Shown here piece after piece: positions 47,436 through 56,669 of a DNA stretch of 64,000 bases. The DNA is from Kofleriaceae bacterium (lineage in GTDB: Bacteria > Myxococcota_A > Polyangia > Haliangiales > Haliangiaceae). The DNA lies in contig JANXOP010000054.1 in the NCBI GenBank assembly GCA_025357755.1, forward strand, positions 21,924 to 85,923, given 5' to 3'. A program made the position numbers and the translations under genes. The notes beneath the pieces were generated by a model. The model worked only from the letters and a program-made list of their open reading frames with translations. It was not told the DNA's origin and made no database searches. Each line of letters starts with the position of its first letter. The first letter of the stretch is position 1.

Positions 47436-47939
47436 TTACTTCACCAGCTTCGCGATCTGCTCCTTCATCTTCTTCACTTCGCCGTCGACATCGCCCTTCT
47501 CGAAGCCACCGCGGATGTATCGGATGATGCCGTCGGGGTCGGCGAGCACCGTCGTCGGCATGTGGTCCGAGCCGTACTTCGCGGCGACCGCGGAATCCGG
47601 CGAGAGGTACACGAGCTTCATGTTGTGGAGCTTGAGCTTCTTGTGGAAGCCCTTGCCCGCGTCCCTCTCGCTATCGAGATCGACAGCGACGAAGTCGACC
47701 TTGCCCTTGTAGTCCGGCGCGATGCCATCCCACGCCGGTAGCTCCTTCGCGCACGGCTTGCACCACGACGCGCCGAACGTGAGCATCTTCCAGCCCTTCG
47801 TCGCTTTCACGCGGAAGGCCTTACCGCTCGAGTCGACCGCGGTGTCGAGCTCGGCCAGGCGATCGCCGACCTTGAGCTCGTCCGCGAAGGCGGATCCAGA
47901 GAGGACCAGAAGACCTACAGCAACAGCAGCGGCGCGCAT
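47436..47939 (-). CDS. Secreted TlpA-like thioredoxin-fold protein
   Basis: 167 residues with a signal peptide (MRAAAVAVGLLVLSGSAFA, cleavage near 19). The active site is WCKPC in GASWCKPCAKELPAW, and the cis-Pro is in HMPTTVLAD. TlpA/ResA-type proteins reduce disulfides in the periplasm, for example for cytochrome c maturation. It lies 26 bp downstream of a DsbA-like gene on the same strand, so the two may form a reductase-oxidase pair. CATACT lies six bases before the ATG. Confidence 0.88.
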   Translation of the reverse strand: MRAAAVAVGLLVLSGSAFADELKVGDRLAELDTAVDSSGKAFRVKATKGWKMLTFGASWCKPCAKELPAWDGIAPDYKGKVDFVAVDLDSERDAGKGFHKKLKLHNMKLVYLSPDSAVAAKYGSDHMPTTVLADPDGIIRYIRGGFEKGDVDGEVKKMKEQIAKLVK

Positions 47940-47965
47940 GTACGGAGTATGACGCGCCGGCAGGC

Positions 47966-48874
47966 TCAGCGATTCACCGCGAGCTCTTCTTCGATCCACA
48001 TCTTGATGTACTTGGGATGCATGGGTCCCTCGTACTTGCGGTTGTTGAAGTACAGGGTAGGCGTAGAGTCCACCCCGGCCTTCTCGCCCTGGGCGTAGTC
48101 ACTGATCACCTGGGGGAGCGCGGCCGCGTAGTCGTTCTCGAACTTGGTCATGTCCAGGCCGATCGCCTTGGCGTACTCGGCGACGTGCTCCTTGTCGTGA
48201 TCGGGAGTCTTGTCGAACAGCATGTCGTGCATCGCCTTGAACTTGCCTTGCGCGTTCGCGGCGAGCGCCGCCTGCGCAGCGCTCTTGCTCTGCTCGTGCT
48301 TGTCGAGCGGGAACATCATGAAGTACTCGACGGCCTTGCCGGCTTCTTCCTTCACGACCTCCTCGAGCATGGGCTTGAACACCTTGCAGTGCGGGCAGCC
48401 GTAGTCGAAGAACTCGTACAGCTTCACCGGCGCGTCGTCGGGGCCATCGTGCGGCGCCTTCGAGACATCGAACTTCACCTCGGCGGGGTTCGGCTTGTAC
48501 TTCTTCTCGTACTCTTCGCGAACCTGCGGCTCGGTCGCATCGTCTTCGATCAGCGCGAGGACGTAGCGCGCCGCGAACGGCGAGCGCTTGCACGAGGTGT
48601 CCGCGTACGCCTTGCGCAGCGACTCGGCCTTGCCACACGGCGAAGACAAAGAGCCGACGAGCTTGAAGAACAGGCCCTTCTTGTCGTCGCCGAGCTTGTC
48701 AGTCGAGACGCCATCGAGCGGCGTGCTGTCGACAGGCCCCGTCTCCACGACCGCGCTCCCCGACGATCCGTGATCGGCTGGAGTGACCGCGCCCGGATCG
48801 GTCTTGGGGGACTTCTTCTCGCAGGCCGCCAGCGACAGCGACGCACAGATCATGAGCAAATACGCCTTTGACAC
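47966..48874 (-). CDS. DsbA-like thioredoxin-fold lipoprotein
   Basis: 302 residues from GTG 48874. The leader MSKAYLLMICASLSLAACEK holds a lipobox. The DsbA-like domain (about 140-300) carries the active site CPHC in DYGCPHCKVFKPM and the cis-Pro in DSTPTLYFNN. It is probably an outer-membrane-anchored disulfide oxidase or isomerase. The promoter is near consensus (TTGAAA, 17 bases, TACAAC) and ends six bases before the GTG, so the mRNA should be leaderless. It is divergent from the FadR-like regulator gene. Confidence 0.88.
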   Translation of the reverse strand: MSKAYLLMICASLSLAACEKKSPKTDPGAVTPADHGSSGSAVVETGPVDSTPLDGVSTDKLGDDKKGLFFKLVGSLSSPCGKAESLRKAYADTSCKRSPFAARYVLALIEDDATEPQVREEYEKKYKPNPAEVKFDVSKAPHDGPDDAPVKLYEFFDYGCPHCKVFKPMLEEVVKEEAGKAVEYFMMFPLDKHEQSKSAAQAALAANAQGKFKAMHDMLFDKTPDHDKEHVAEYAKAIGLDMTKFENDYAAALPQVISDYAQGEKAGVDSTPTLYFNNRKYEGPMHPKYIKMWIEEELAVNR

Positions 48875-48880
48875 CCGAGG

Positions 48881-48909
48881 GTTGTACGGCGAACGGACGG
48901 GCGTTTCAA
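48881..48909 (-). promoter_or_regulatory. Promoter of the DsbA-like gene
   Basis: On the minus strand TTGAAA (48904-48909), 17 bases, TACAAC (48881-48886), then six bases to GTG 48874. Predicted start of transcription at the GTG. Confidence 0.6.
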
Positions 48910-48935
48910 CCGCTGTTCAGAACCTGCGAGGGTCC

Positions 48936-48964
48936 TTGACGGAGCGCGTCACGGGCGGTATCAA
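48936..48964 (+). promoter_or_regulatory. Promoter of tetR-etfB-etfA
   Basis: TTGACG (48936-48941), 17 bases, TATCAA (48959-48964), then eight bases to ATG 48973. The transcript start is expected at about 48971-48973, so the mRNA is leaderless or nearly so. No Shine-Dalgarno precedes the ATG or the in-frame GTG at 48988. Confidence 0.6.
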
Positions 48965-48968
48965 ACGA

Positions 48969-48988
48969 CTGAATGACGGTTCATTCAG
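48969..48988 (+). promoter_or_regulatory. FadR-like operator overlapping the start codon
   Basis: CTGAATGA, CGGT, TCATTCAG: a perfect 8-bp inverted repeat. Its TGAATGA and TCATTCA half-sites with four bases between match the Bacillus subtilis FadR (YsiA) operator consensus in arms and spacing. The site covers the predicted transcription start and the ATG of the TetR-family gene, so binding would block its own operon; acyl-CoA is the expected inducer. Confidence 0.75.
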
Positions 48989-49644
48989 TGGCGGACAAGA
49001 ACGCTCGGGATCCCGAGGCTCCAAAGCGAGCCCGGATCCTCGACGCCGCTGAAGTCATCTTCGCGCGCCACGGCTTCTTCGCGGCGAAGGTCTCCGACGT
49101 CGCCAAAGAAGCGGGCGTCGCGGATGGGACGATCTATCTCTACTTCAAGAACAAGGATGACCTGCTGATCTCCTTGTTCGAGCGCCGGATGGTGCAACTC
49201 AACGACGGGCTCAAGGCCGCGATCGTGGGTAAACAGCCCCGCGAGGCCCTGCGCGCCTTCATCCGGACGCACATGCAGATCCTCGCCGACCACCCGACCG
49301 CCACCGAGGTCCTGACGATCGAGTCGAGGTCGAGCAACAAGTTCATGAAGGAGTACGACAACCCCGCGTTCGTCGACTTCCTGCGCACGCTCGGCGGCAT
49401 CGTCACGGCCGCCCAGGACGCGGGCGAGTTCGACGACGCGATTCCGCCGCACATCGCGGCGCGCATGATTTTCGGACTGCTCGACGAGCTGGCACTCGCG
49501 TGGGTGCTGGCTCGCACGCCGTCGATCAACGGCGGTTCGCCTGGAACGCGGCCAAAGAAGTTCGATATCGTCCGCGCCGCCGACTGGATCATCCACATGG
49601 TCGAAACTGGTCTCGTTAGAAATGCATCGAAGGAGCTCGCATGA
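48973..49644 (+). CDS. TetR-family regulator, FadR-like (fatty acid degradation)
   Basis: 223 residues. N-terminal TetR helix-turn-helix at about 20-65 (ILDAAEVIFARHGFFAAKVSDVAKEAGVADGTIYLYFKNKDDLL) and a helical ligand-binding domain. ATG 48973 lies inside a perfect operator-like inverted repeat; an in-frame GTG at 48988 would lie just after it. Its stop overlaps the etfB start (ATGA). Gene order tetR-etfB-etfA and the operator sequence both match the Bacillus fadR regulon, in which FadR represses beta-oxidation genes until long-chain acyl-CoA binds. The ligand remains an inference. Confidence 0.85.
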   Translation: MTVHSVADKNARDPEAPKRARILDAAEVIFARHGFFAAKVSDVAKEAGVADGTIYLYFKNKDDLLISLFERRMVQLNDGLKAAIVGKQPREALRAFIRTHMQILADHPTATEVLTIESRSSNKFMKEYDNPAFVDFLRTLGGIVTAAQDAGEFDDAIPPHIAARMIFGLLDELALAWVLARTPSINGGSPGTRPKKFDIVRAADWIIHMVETGLVRNASKELA

Positions 49645-50462
49645 AGATCTTGGTACCCGTGAAGCGCGTCCCCGACCCGACGCAAAAAGCGAAGATCAAA
49701 GACGGCCACATCGATCTGACGGGCGCGTCTTGGATCGTCAACACGTTCGACGAGTATGCGGTCGAGACGGCGCTGCGCCTGCTCGAGAACGGCGACTCGA
49801 ACACCCGCACCGCCGGCAGCGAGATCGTCGTCGTGACGATCGGACCGGAAGACGCCGCGAAGGAGCTCCGGACCACGCTCGCGATGGGCGCGGATCGCGC
49901 GATCCACGTCGTCGCCACGGACGCCGAGATCGACTCGCTCATCGTGGTGAAGGTCCTGCAGGCGATCGTCGCTGCCGAGAAGCCGGACTTGGTGATCCTC
50001 GGCAAGCAAGCCGTCGATGGCGATGCGAACCAGGTCGGCCAGATGCTCGCTGGCAAGCTCGGCTGGCCGCAGGCGACGTTCGCTGCGGCGATCGAGATGA
50101 AGGATGGCAAGTTCGTCGTCCATCGCGAGGTCGACGGTGGCGTCGAGACCAAGTCAGTCCCGACCCCAGCGATCCTCACGGTCGATCTCCGGATCGTCAG
50201 CTCGCACTCGGTCCAGAATGGCGTCACCTCGGCGACGTTCGCGTACGGCGGTGAGGGCGCTCGCCTCCCGTCGCTCAAGGGCATCATGGCGGCGAAGAAG
50301 AAGCCGATGGTGACCGCGAAGCTCGCCGACTACGGCGTCGAGCCGCAGCCGGTCATCAAAGAAATCAGCGTGACGCTGCCGCCGGCCCGCGCCGCGGGTC
50401 AGATCGTCGCGGACATCCCCACGCTCGTGAAGAAGCTCGCCGAAGAAGCGAAGGTGATCTAA
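49641..50462 (+). CDS. etfB: Electron transfer flavoprotein subunit beta
   Basis: 273 residues. Starts [19 protein letters not shown], the typical EtfB opening, and has the [12 protein letters not shown] and [21 protein letters not shown] motifs. With EtfA it accepts electrons from acyl-CoA dehydrogenases and passes them to ETF:quinone oxidoreductase. The ATG overlaps the tetR stop by four bases, and its stop overlaps the etfA ATG (TAATG), so all three are translationally coupled. Confidence 0.97.
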   Translation: MKILVPVKRVPDPTQKAKIKDGHIDLTGASWIVNTFDEYAVETALRLLENGDSNTRTAGSEIVVVTIGPEDAAKELRTTLAMGADRAIHVVATDAEIDSLIVVKVLQAIVAAEKPDLVILGKQAVDGDANQVGQMLAGKLGWPQATFAAAIEMKDGKFVVHREVDGGVETKSVPTPAILTVDLRIVSSHSVQNGVTSATFAYGGEGARLPSLKGIMAAKKKPMVTAKLADYGVEPQPVIKEISVTLPPARAAGQIVADIPTLVKKLAEEAKVI

Positions 50463-51430
50463 TGGGCAACGTCCTCGCATTTTGTGAATTCCAAGACGGC
50501 GCACTCCGCTCGAGTGCGCTCTCGAACCTCGCGTTCGCGCGTACCGCCGCCGAAGCGCATGGCGGCGAGGTCGTGATCCTCCTCGTCGGCCATGGCGCGC
50601 AAGCCGCGTCGGCCAGTGCCGCGAAGTTCGCGCCGAAGGTGGTCGTCGTCGACGACGCGAAGCTCGAGCACTACCTCGCGGAGACCTACGCCCCGATCCT
50701 CGCCGATCAGGCGAAGGCGCTCGGCGCCGCGATCGTGTCCGCGACTGCCACCGCGGTCGGCAAAGACCTGATGCCGCGCGTCGCCGCGCTGCTCGACGCC
50801 GGCATGGCCTCGGACATCTCGAAGCTCGCCGCGAAGAATCAGTTCGTGCGCCCGATCCTGGCGGGCAACGCGTACTCGACCATCGAGATCTCGAGCCCGA
50901 TCATCTGCGTGACCCCGCGTCAATCGGAGTTCGAGCCGGCCGCCGAGCTCGGCAGTGCAGGGGCGGTCTCGACCGCCGCCGCGGGCACCATCGACAGCAA
51001 GGGCGCCGAGTTCGTGAAGCTCGACGCGCAGAAGTCTGACCGCCCCGACCTCGGCGACGCCAAGGTCGTCGTCGCGGGTGGCCGCGGCATGAAGAACGGC
51101 GAGAACTTCAAGGTCCTCGAGGAGCTCGCGGATCTCCTGGGTGCCGCGATGGGCGCCTCGCGCGCCGCGACGGACGCCGGCATGGTCCCCGCCGACTGGC
51201 AGGTCGGTCAGACCGGCAAGATCGTCGCTCCGAACCTCTACTTCGCGGTCGCGATCTCGGGTGCCATCCAGCACCTCGCCGGCATGAAGGGTTCCAAGAC
51301 GATCGTCGCGATCAACAAGAACAAGGACGAGCCGATCTTCCAGGTTGCGGACTACGGCATCGTGGCGGAGTGGGAAAAGGCGGTCCCCGAGCTGATCGCA
51401 GAGATCAAGAAGCTCAAGGCAACCCGCTAG
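50462..51430 (+). CDS. etfA: Electron transfer flavoprotein subunit alpha
   Basis: 322 residues. The C-terminal FAD domain carries [14 protein letters not shown] and [27 protein letters not shown], diagnostic for EtfA. It binds FAD and, with EtfB, shuttles electrons during fatty acid oxidation. No acyl-CoA dehydrogenase gene is adjacent. Coupled to etfB by a one-base overlap. Confidence 0.97.
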   Translation: MGNVLAFCEFQDGALRSSALSNLAFARTAAEAHGGEVVILLVGHGAQAASASAAKFAPKVVVVDDAKLEHYLAETYAPILADQAKALGAAIVSATATAVGKDLMPRVAALLDAGMASDISKLAAKNQFVRPILAGNAYSTIEISSPIICVTPRQSEFEPAAELGSAGAVSTAAAGTIDSKGAEFVKLDAQKSDRPDLGDAKVVVAGGRGMKNGENFKVLEELADLLGAAMGASRAATDAGMVPADWQVGQTGKIVAPNLYFAVAISGAIQHLAGMKGSKTIVAINKNKDEPIFQVADYGIVAEWEKAVPELIAEIKKLKATR

Positions 51431-51451
51431 ATACCGTGCTAAGAAGGCCGC

Positions 51452-52201
51452 ATGGCCCTCTCAGCATCTGCCCGTCCGATTGCGGGCGCGGTCGCGACCC
51501 TCGGGGTCAGCGATCGCGTCGCTTTTCTGCGTAAGACGTACACGCTGCTCACCGTCGCGCTGGCTGGTTTTGCCGGCTGCACGGCCGGCATCATCAAGTT
51601 CGCTCCCGAGCTGAGCTTGCGGTTCTCCGCGTGGGCGTTCCAGGGTCAGTGGACCTGGATCGCGGTCCTCGGGATGTTCATGGTCGTCGGCTACGTCGCG
51701 CAAAAGCTCGCGATGTCCGAGACCTCACGCGGCTTGCAGTTCGTAGGCTTGGCGGTCGCCGTCGTCGCGCAGTCGATCCTGCTCCAGCCCCTGATCTGGG
51801 TGCTGATGTACAAGTTCGGCAACCACGCCGACATGACCGGTCAGGCCGGCGTGATCATGGGCGAAGCGGTGGTCATCACGCTCGCCATCTTCGTCGGGCT
51901 CACCGCCACGGTGTTCATCACGAAGAAGGACTTCTCGTTCATGCGGAGCGCGCTGACGATCGCGTCGTTCGCGTTCATCGGTGTCGCCCTCGCCTCGATG
52001 ATCTTCGGCTTCCACATGGGCGCCGTGTTCTGTGGCATCGGCATCCTCCTGATGGGTGGCTACATCCTCTATCAGACGAGCCTCGTGATGAACTACTTCC
52101 CGCCGACCGCGTACGTGGCGGCATCACTGATGCTGTTCTCGACCATCGCGACGCTGTTCTGGTACGTGCTGCAGTTCTTGATGTCGATGAACCGCCGCTA
52201 G
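51452..52201 (+). CDS. Bax inhibitor-1/YccA family membrane protein
   Basis: 249 residues with about seven hydrophobic helices. The family's charged/aromatic positions are visible: an N-terminal LRKTYTLLTVALAGFAG, AQSILLQPLIW in the middle, and a C-terminal helix with YQTSLVMNYFPPTAYVAASLMLF. Bacterial BI-1 proteins are pH-sensitive Ca2+ leak channels or FtsH-associated proteins. AGAAGG lies just before the ATG. It follows etfA by 21 bp and is ended by a strong terminator. Confidence 0.9.
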   Translation: MALSASARPIAGAVATLGVSDRVAFLRKTYTLLTVALAGFAGCTAGIIKFAPELSLRFSAWAFQGQWTWIAVLGMFMVVGYVAQKLAMSETSRGLQFVGLAVAVVAQSILLQPLIWVLMYKFGNHADMTGQAGVIMGEAVVITLAIFVGLTATVFITKKDFSFMRSALTIASFAFIGVALASMIFGFHMGAVFCGIGILLMGGYILYQTSLVMNYFPPTAYVAASLMLFSTIATLFWYVLQFLMSMNRR

Positions 52202-52229
52202 TCGGGCGGTCAGGACCTCAGACCAAACA

Positions 52230-52256
52230 GGGGCCCTCGGGCCCCGTTCTCATTTT
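52230..52256 (+). terminator. Intrinsic terminator after the BI-1 gene
   Basis: GGGGCCC, TC, GGGCCCC (52230-52245) followed by GTTCTCATTTT. A GC-only stem with a T-rich tail 29 bases after the BI-1 stop; it should end the tetR-etfBA-BI-1 transcript. Confidence 0.75.
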
Positions 52257-52276
52257 CGGGCTATACTGAGCGGACG

Positions 52277-53242
52277 TTGGTGGCTCCTGCTCCGCTCTCG
52301 TCGACGGATATCGGCGCGGTCCGCCGACTCGAAGATGCGATCGCGACAGTCATCCGCGGCAAGCCCGAGGCGATTCGGTCCGCGGTCGTCACGCTGCTCG
52401 CGCGCGGCCACCTGCTGATCGAAGACATCCCGGGGGTCGGCAAGACCACGCTCGCACGTGCCCTCGCGGCGGCGCTCGGCGGCACGTTTCGCCGCGTCCA
52501 GTTCACGAGTGACCTCTTGCCGTCCGACATCGTCGGGGTCTCGGTCTACGACCAGAGTGGCAAGACGTTCGAGCTCAAGAAGGGCCCGATCTTCGCGAAC
52601 GTGGTGCTCGCCGACGAGATCAACCGGACCACGCCGCGCACGCAATCGGCGCTGCTCGAGGCGATGAGCGAAGGCTCGGTTTCGATCGACGATGCGACCT
52701 ACGAATTGCCGCGCCCGTTCATGGTGATGGCGACCCAGAACCCGGCCGAGCACTACGGCACGTACCCGTTGCCCGAATCGCAGATGGATCGGTTCCTGTT
52801 ACGGATCTCGCTCGGCTATCCGCACAAGAGCGTGGAGCGTGCGCTCTTGCGCGAGCGCACCGGCAGCGATCCGGTCGGCGCTCTGCAACCCGCGGTCGAT
52901 CTCGCCGCGATCCGTTCGCTGCAAGAGGGCGTCGAAGCGATCCGCGTCGACGATGCGCTGCTCGATTACGCGATGCAGATCGTCGAGGAGAGCCGTCGCC
53001 ATCCCGCGATCGGCGTCGGCGTGTCGACGCGCGGCGTGCTCGCCTGGTATCGCGCCGCACAGGCGAGCGCGCTCGCCGCGGGCCGCGACTTCGTGATCCC
53101 CGATGACCTCAAGAGCCTCGCCGTGCCGTGCCTCGCGCACCGCCTCGTGCTCGCGGCCTCGCACGATTCGCTCGGTCGAGCGCGAACCGATGGGGAACGC
53201 GTGATCGCGGAGATCGTCGGGCGCGTTCCGGTCCCGACATGA
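52277..53242 (+). CDS. MoxR-type AAA ATPase
   Basis: 321 residues from TTG 52277 or, three bases later, GTG 52280. Walker A GVGKTT near 54-59, Walker B VVLADE at 109-114 followed by [18 protein letters not shown], sensor [22 protein letters not shown]. MoxR ATPases act as chaperones that insert cofactors or mature complexes with VWA and DUF58 partners. TATACT lies nine bases before the TTG, so the message may be nearly leaderless. First gene of a MoxR-DUF58-transglutaminase cluster; 13 bp to the next gene. Confidence 0.94.
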   Translation: MVAPAPLSSTDIGAVRRLEDAIATVIRGKPEAIRSAVVTLLARGHLLIEDIPGVGKTTLARALAAALGGTFRRVQFTSDLLPSDIVGVSVYDQSGKTFELKKGPIFANVVLADEINRTTPRTQSALLEAMSEGSVSIDDATYELPRPFMVMATQNPAEHYGTYPLPESQMDRFLLRISLGYPHKSVERALLRERTGSDPVGALQPAVDLAAIRSLQEGVEAIRVDDALLDYAMQIVEESRRHPAIGVGVSTRGVLAWYRAAQASALAAGRDFVIPDDLKSLAVPCLAHRLVLAASHDSLGRARTDGERVIAEIVGRVPVPT

Positions 53243-53255
53243 AGCGGGCGCTCGC

Positions 53256-54386
53256 GTGAAGTGGCGGCGCTGGCGTCCGCCGCGCCGGTTGTCGTTCACG
53301 CGCGAGGGCCGGATCCTCGTGTTCTTGTCGGTCGGCGTCGGCTTCGCCGCGATCAACACCGGCAACAACCTCTTGTACTTGCTGCTCGGCTGGATGCTGT
53401 CGTTCATCATCGCGTCCGGCGTGCTCTCCGAGGCGACGCTGAAGCAGCTCGTCGTCGAGCGCCGTCCCCCGCCGAAGATCTTCGCGGCCGAGCCATTCCT
53501 GATGGAGGTCGTGATCAAGAACGACAAGGCGAAGCGTGCGTCGTACTCGATCGAGGTCGAGGATCTGCAAGGCACCACGCCGATCGACAAGCGCTGCTAC
53601 TTCTTGAAGATCCCCGAGGGGAAATCGCAGCGGACCTCGTACCGCCACACGTTCGTGCGGCGCGGCCTGTACACGCTGACCGGTTATCGCCTGGCGACGA
53701 AGTTTCCCTTCGCGCTGTTCCGCAAGTCGCGCGATGTCGAGGCACCGCTCGACGTCCTGGTCTATCCCGCGCGCGTCTCGGTACCCCGCCCTCCACCGCG
53801 CAGCGCGACGCGCGGGGATGCGACGGCCGAGCGGCTCGGTCGCCGCGGCGAGTTCTTCGGCCTGCGCGAACATCGCGCGGGAGACGACCGGCGCGACGTA
53901 CATTGGAAATCGTCGGCCCGGAGCGGAAGGTTGCTCGTCCGCGAGTACGAGGACGAGCTCGCGCGTCGGCTGGTGATCGCGGTCGACAATGCGTTGCCGC
54001 GCGAGGTCCGCGAGGCGGTCTCAGCGAACGCGACCGACGAGACGTTGCCGGTCGGTCCGTGGTCGAACGGGTTCGGCGCGATGACGCCCGCGTTCGAGGA
54101 GCAAGTCTCGGCGGTCGAACGCGCGATCAGCATCGCGGCGAGCCTGGCGGCGGCCTACCTCGAGGTCGGATGGACCGTCGAGCTCGTCGCGCGGGGCGCG
54201 CATGTGACCGGTGGGCTGGGCCGCCAACACGAAGCGCGGATCGGTAAGGTGTTGGCGACGCTGCCGTATGTCGGTGACGAGGTCGCGTTCGCACCGTTGC
54301 CTCCGCGCGTCGAGAGCGTGCTCGTCACGCCGAAGGGCGTGACGGCGCATGGTCGACCCTCCGCGCACACCGTGATGGACGCATGA
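53256..54386 (+). CDS. DUF58 domain membrane protein
   Basis: 376 residues from GTG 53256. Two hydrophobic segments near the N-terminus (VFLSVGVGFAAINTGNNLLYLLLGWMLSFIIA) precede a beta-rich region and the DUF58 signature (GEFFGLREHRAGDDRRDVHWKSSARSGRLLVREYE). DUF58 proteins are the usual partners of MoxR ATPases and are linked to cell envelope assembly. Its TGA overlaps the start of the transglutaminase gene (ATGA). Confidence 0.92.
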   Translation: MKWRRWRPPRRLSFTREGRILVFLSVGVGFAAINTGNNLLYLLLGWMLSFIIASGVLSEATLKQLVVERRPPPKIFAAEPFLMEVVIKNDKAKRASYSIEVEDLQGTTPIDKRCYFLKIPEGKSQRTSYRHTFVRRGLYTLTGYRLATKFPFALFRKSRDVEAPLDVLVYPARVSVPRPPPRSATRGDATAERLGRRGEFFGLREHRAGDDRRDVHWKSSARSGRLLVREYEDELARRLVIAVDNALPREVREAVSANATDETLPVGPWSNGFGAMTPAFEEQVSAVERAISIAASLAAAYLEVGWTVELVARGAHVTGGLGRQHEARIGKVLATLPYVGDEVAFAPLPPRVESVLVTPKGVTAHGRPSAHTVMDA

Positions 54387-56548
54387 GGTTCTCGGTGGCT
54401 CACAAGGCCGCGACCTACTTGATGGTCGCGTGCGCGTACCTCGCGATGGCCTCGGGCGGCGGCATCGCCCCCCCGATCGCGATCGGCGGTTTCCTCGCGC
54501 TCGGTGCTTCGTGGTTCTGGGAACCACCGCTGATCCGCTACGAGAAGTGGTCGTGGGTGTGGACCGTTGGCTCGATCTTCGCGCTCGTCTACTCGATCCT
54601 CACTGCGGTCGTGACCGGAGACTTCCTCGGCGTCGGCGCGCAGTTCCTGGTCTGGCTCACGATCGCGAAGGCATTCAACCGGCGCGCCGCACGCGACTGG
54701 CAGCAGATGTACCTGCTCGCGTTCTTGATGCTCGTCGCGGGCTCGGTGCTCAACGCGGACCTCACGTATGGCCTCTGCTTCCTCGGCTTCGTGATCTCGA
54801 CGACCTGGGCGATGACGCTGTTCCATCTGCGCCGCGAGATGGAGGACAACCTCCTCGTCAAGCACGCCGCCGATCGCGCGTCGGAGCGCGTCGAGGTCCG
54901 GCGCATCCTGGACTCGAAGCGGATCGTCGGCGGCCGGTTCTTCGTCGGTACCGGTCTACTCTCGATGGCGGTGTTCCTCGCCTCGGCCGCGGCGTTCCTC
55001 ACCCTGCCCCGCGTCGGCTTCGGGTTCTTCCTCAAGAACCGCGGCGGGCTCACGCTGAGCGGGTTCTCCGAGCACGTGAAGCTCGGCGGCCACGGCGTGC
55101 TCAAGTCTGACGAGACGATCGTGATGCGCGTCGAGCTCGATCCGAAGGTCGGCAGCCGCGCCGCGCCGGCGATGCACTGGCGCGGGATCGCGCTCGATAA
55201 ATACTCGAAGGGCGAGTGGAGCGTCGCGCCGGAGTCGCAGCCGACGATCGAGTCGGTCGACTATCCGCGCCCCGGGACCGAGCGCCACACGATCGCGTGG
55301 ATCCACGCGCTACCGAACAATCCGAATCGGATCGAGGAGACCGCGGTCAAGCAAGAGGTCTGGCTCGAGCCACTCGATTCGGACGTGATGTTCGGAGCGT
55401 CGAACCCGCGCGTGTTCGAGACCTCGCAGGTGATGCGCCGGTTGCCCCAGAAGAAGATGTTCAACGAGGAGCTCCGGCTCCAGCACTCGAGCACCGTGCA
55501 CTACACCGTGTGGTCGCAGCTCGATCCGCCCTCGCCGCTCCAGTTGCGCGCCGCGCACATCACGCCGCCCGCGGTGGCGCGATGGCTGGGGACATACCTG
55601 CAAGTTCCCGCGGAGATCACGCAACGCACGCGCGAGCTCGCCGCGCAGATCACCGCGAACCTCACGAACAACTACGACAAGGCGATGGCGATCCAGCGCT
55701 GGCTCGACGAGAACACGAGCTACACGCTCGAGCTCGCCGATCCGGGCAAGCAAGAGCCACTCGATTTCTTCCTGTTCGATCGCAAGCGCGGCCACTGCGA
55801 GTACTACGCGTCCGCGTTCGCGATCCTCGGGCGGATCGCGAACCTCCCGACCCGTCAGGTCAACGGCTTCTACGGCGGCGAGTGGAACGAGTACCAGGGT
55901 TACGTCGCGGTGCGCGCGGGCGACGCGCACTCGTGGGACGAGGTCTACTTCCCGGGCAAGGGCTGGATCACGTTCGATCCGACACCCCCCGATCGCGACG
56001 ACCCACTCGGTCGCGGCGGCACGGGTTGGCGCGCCCGCATGGGGCGCTTCATGGACACCTTGAAGTTCCAGTGGGCCAAGTGGGTGATCGAGTACGACCT
56101 CGTCGCGCAGCTCGGCTTGTTCAAGGATATCGGCTCGGCGCTCAAGGCCGGCGCGGTCCACGTGCGGGATGCAATCGTCCATGCTCTGAGGTACTGGCCG
56201 GTGCTCGCGGGTGTGATCGCGGTCATGGTCGGCCTGGCGCTGCGCAAGCGGCAGCGCGGGACCGAGCTGATCACGAGCCGGCGCAGGGACCGCGACCGCT
56301 CGGCGATCGCTCGGACCTATCACGCGACCCTCCGCACGCTCGCGAAACACGGCATCGCGCGCGCGCCGGGCGTTACGCCGCAGGAGCTCGCCGCGAGGCT
56401 GAACAACGATCTCGGGCCGCCGATGACCGAGCTCACGGACCTGTATTACGCGGCCGAGTGGGGGGGCAAATCCGACCCCGCCGCCGAGCGCCGCGCCGAC
56501 GAGCTGGCGGCAACGATCCGGTCGTCGCTCGCCACTGCGACCCGGTGA
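54383..56548 (+). CDS. TgpA-type transmembrane transglutaminase
   Basis: 721 residues. Five or six N-terminal membrane helices, then a periplasmic transglutaminase core with the catalytic Cys in GHCEYYASAFAIL, His in DAHSWDEVYF and Asp in FDPTPPDRD, another TM helix near 600 (VLAGVIAVMVGLAL), and a C-terminal DUF4129-like cytoplasmic tail ending in ITSRRRDRDRS and a helical region. This is the DUF3488/TgpA family essential in Pseudomonas. With MoxR and DUF58 it forms a conserved envelope-maturation module. Confidence 0.93.
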   Translation: MRFSVAHKAATYLMVACAYLAMASGGGIAPPIAIGGFLALGASWFWEPPLIRYEKWSWVWTVGSIFALVYSILTAVVTGDFLGVGAQFLVWLTIAKAFNRRAARDWQQMYLLAFLMLVAGSVLNADLTYGLCFLGFVISTTWAMTLFHLRREMEDNLLVKHAADRASERVEVRRILDSKRIVGGRFFVGTGLLSMAVFLASAAAFLTLPRVGFGFFLKNRGGLTLSGFSEHVKLGGHGVLKSDETIVMRVELDPKVGSRAAPAMHWRGIALDKYSKGEWSVAPESQPTIESVDYPRPGTERHTIAWIHALPNNPNRIEETAVKQEVWLEPLDSDVMFGASNPRVFETSQVMRRLPQKKMFNEELRLQHSSTVHYTVWSQLDPPSPLQLRAAHITPPAVARWLGTYLQVPAEITQRTRELAAQITANLTNNYDKAMAIQRWLDENTSYTLELADPGKQEPLDFFLFDRKRGHCEYYASAFAILGRIANLPTRQVNGFYGGEWNEYQGYVAVRAGDAHSWDEVYFPGKGWITFDPTPPDRDDPLGRGGTGWRARMGRFMDTLKFQWAKWVIEYDLVAQLGLFKDIGSALKAGAVHVRDAIVHALRYWPVLAGVIAVMVGLALRKRQRGTELITSRRRDRDRSAIARTYHATLRTLAKHGIARAPGVTPQELAARLNNDLGPPMTELTDLYYAAEWGGKSDPAAERRADELAATIRSSLATATR

Positions 56549-56669
56549 CAGGCCCGGCACCACGCGCGTGCCAAACTGGCATGTTGTCGTCGAAGTTGAG
56601 TCGTCGATCCGCCCGTGTTATCGACGAGGCGTCGAGGTCCGCGCTCCTGCCGCGGCCTCGCCTTTGCAA

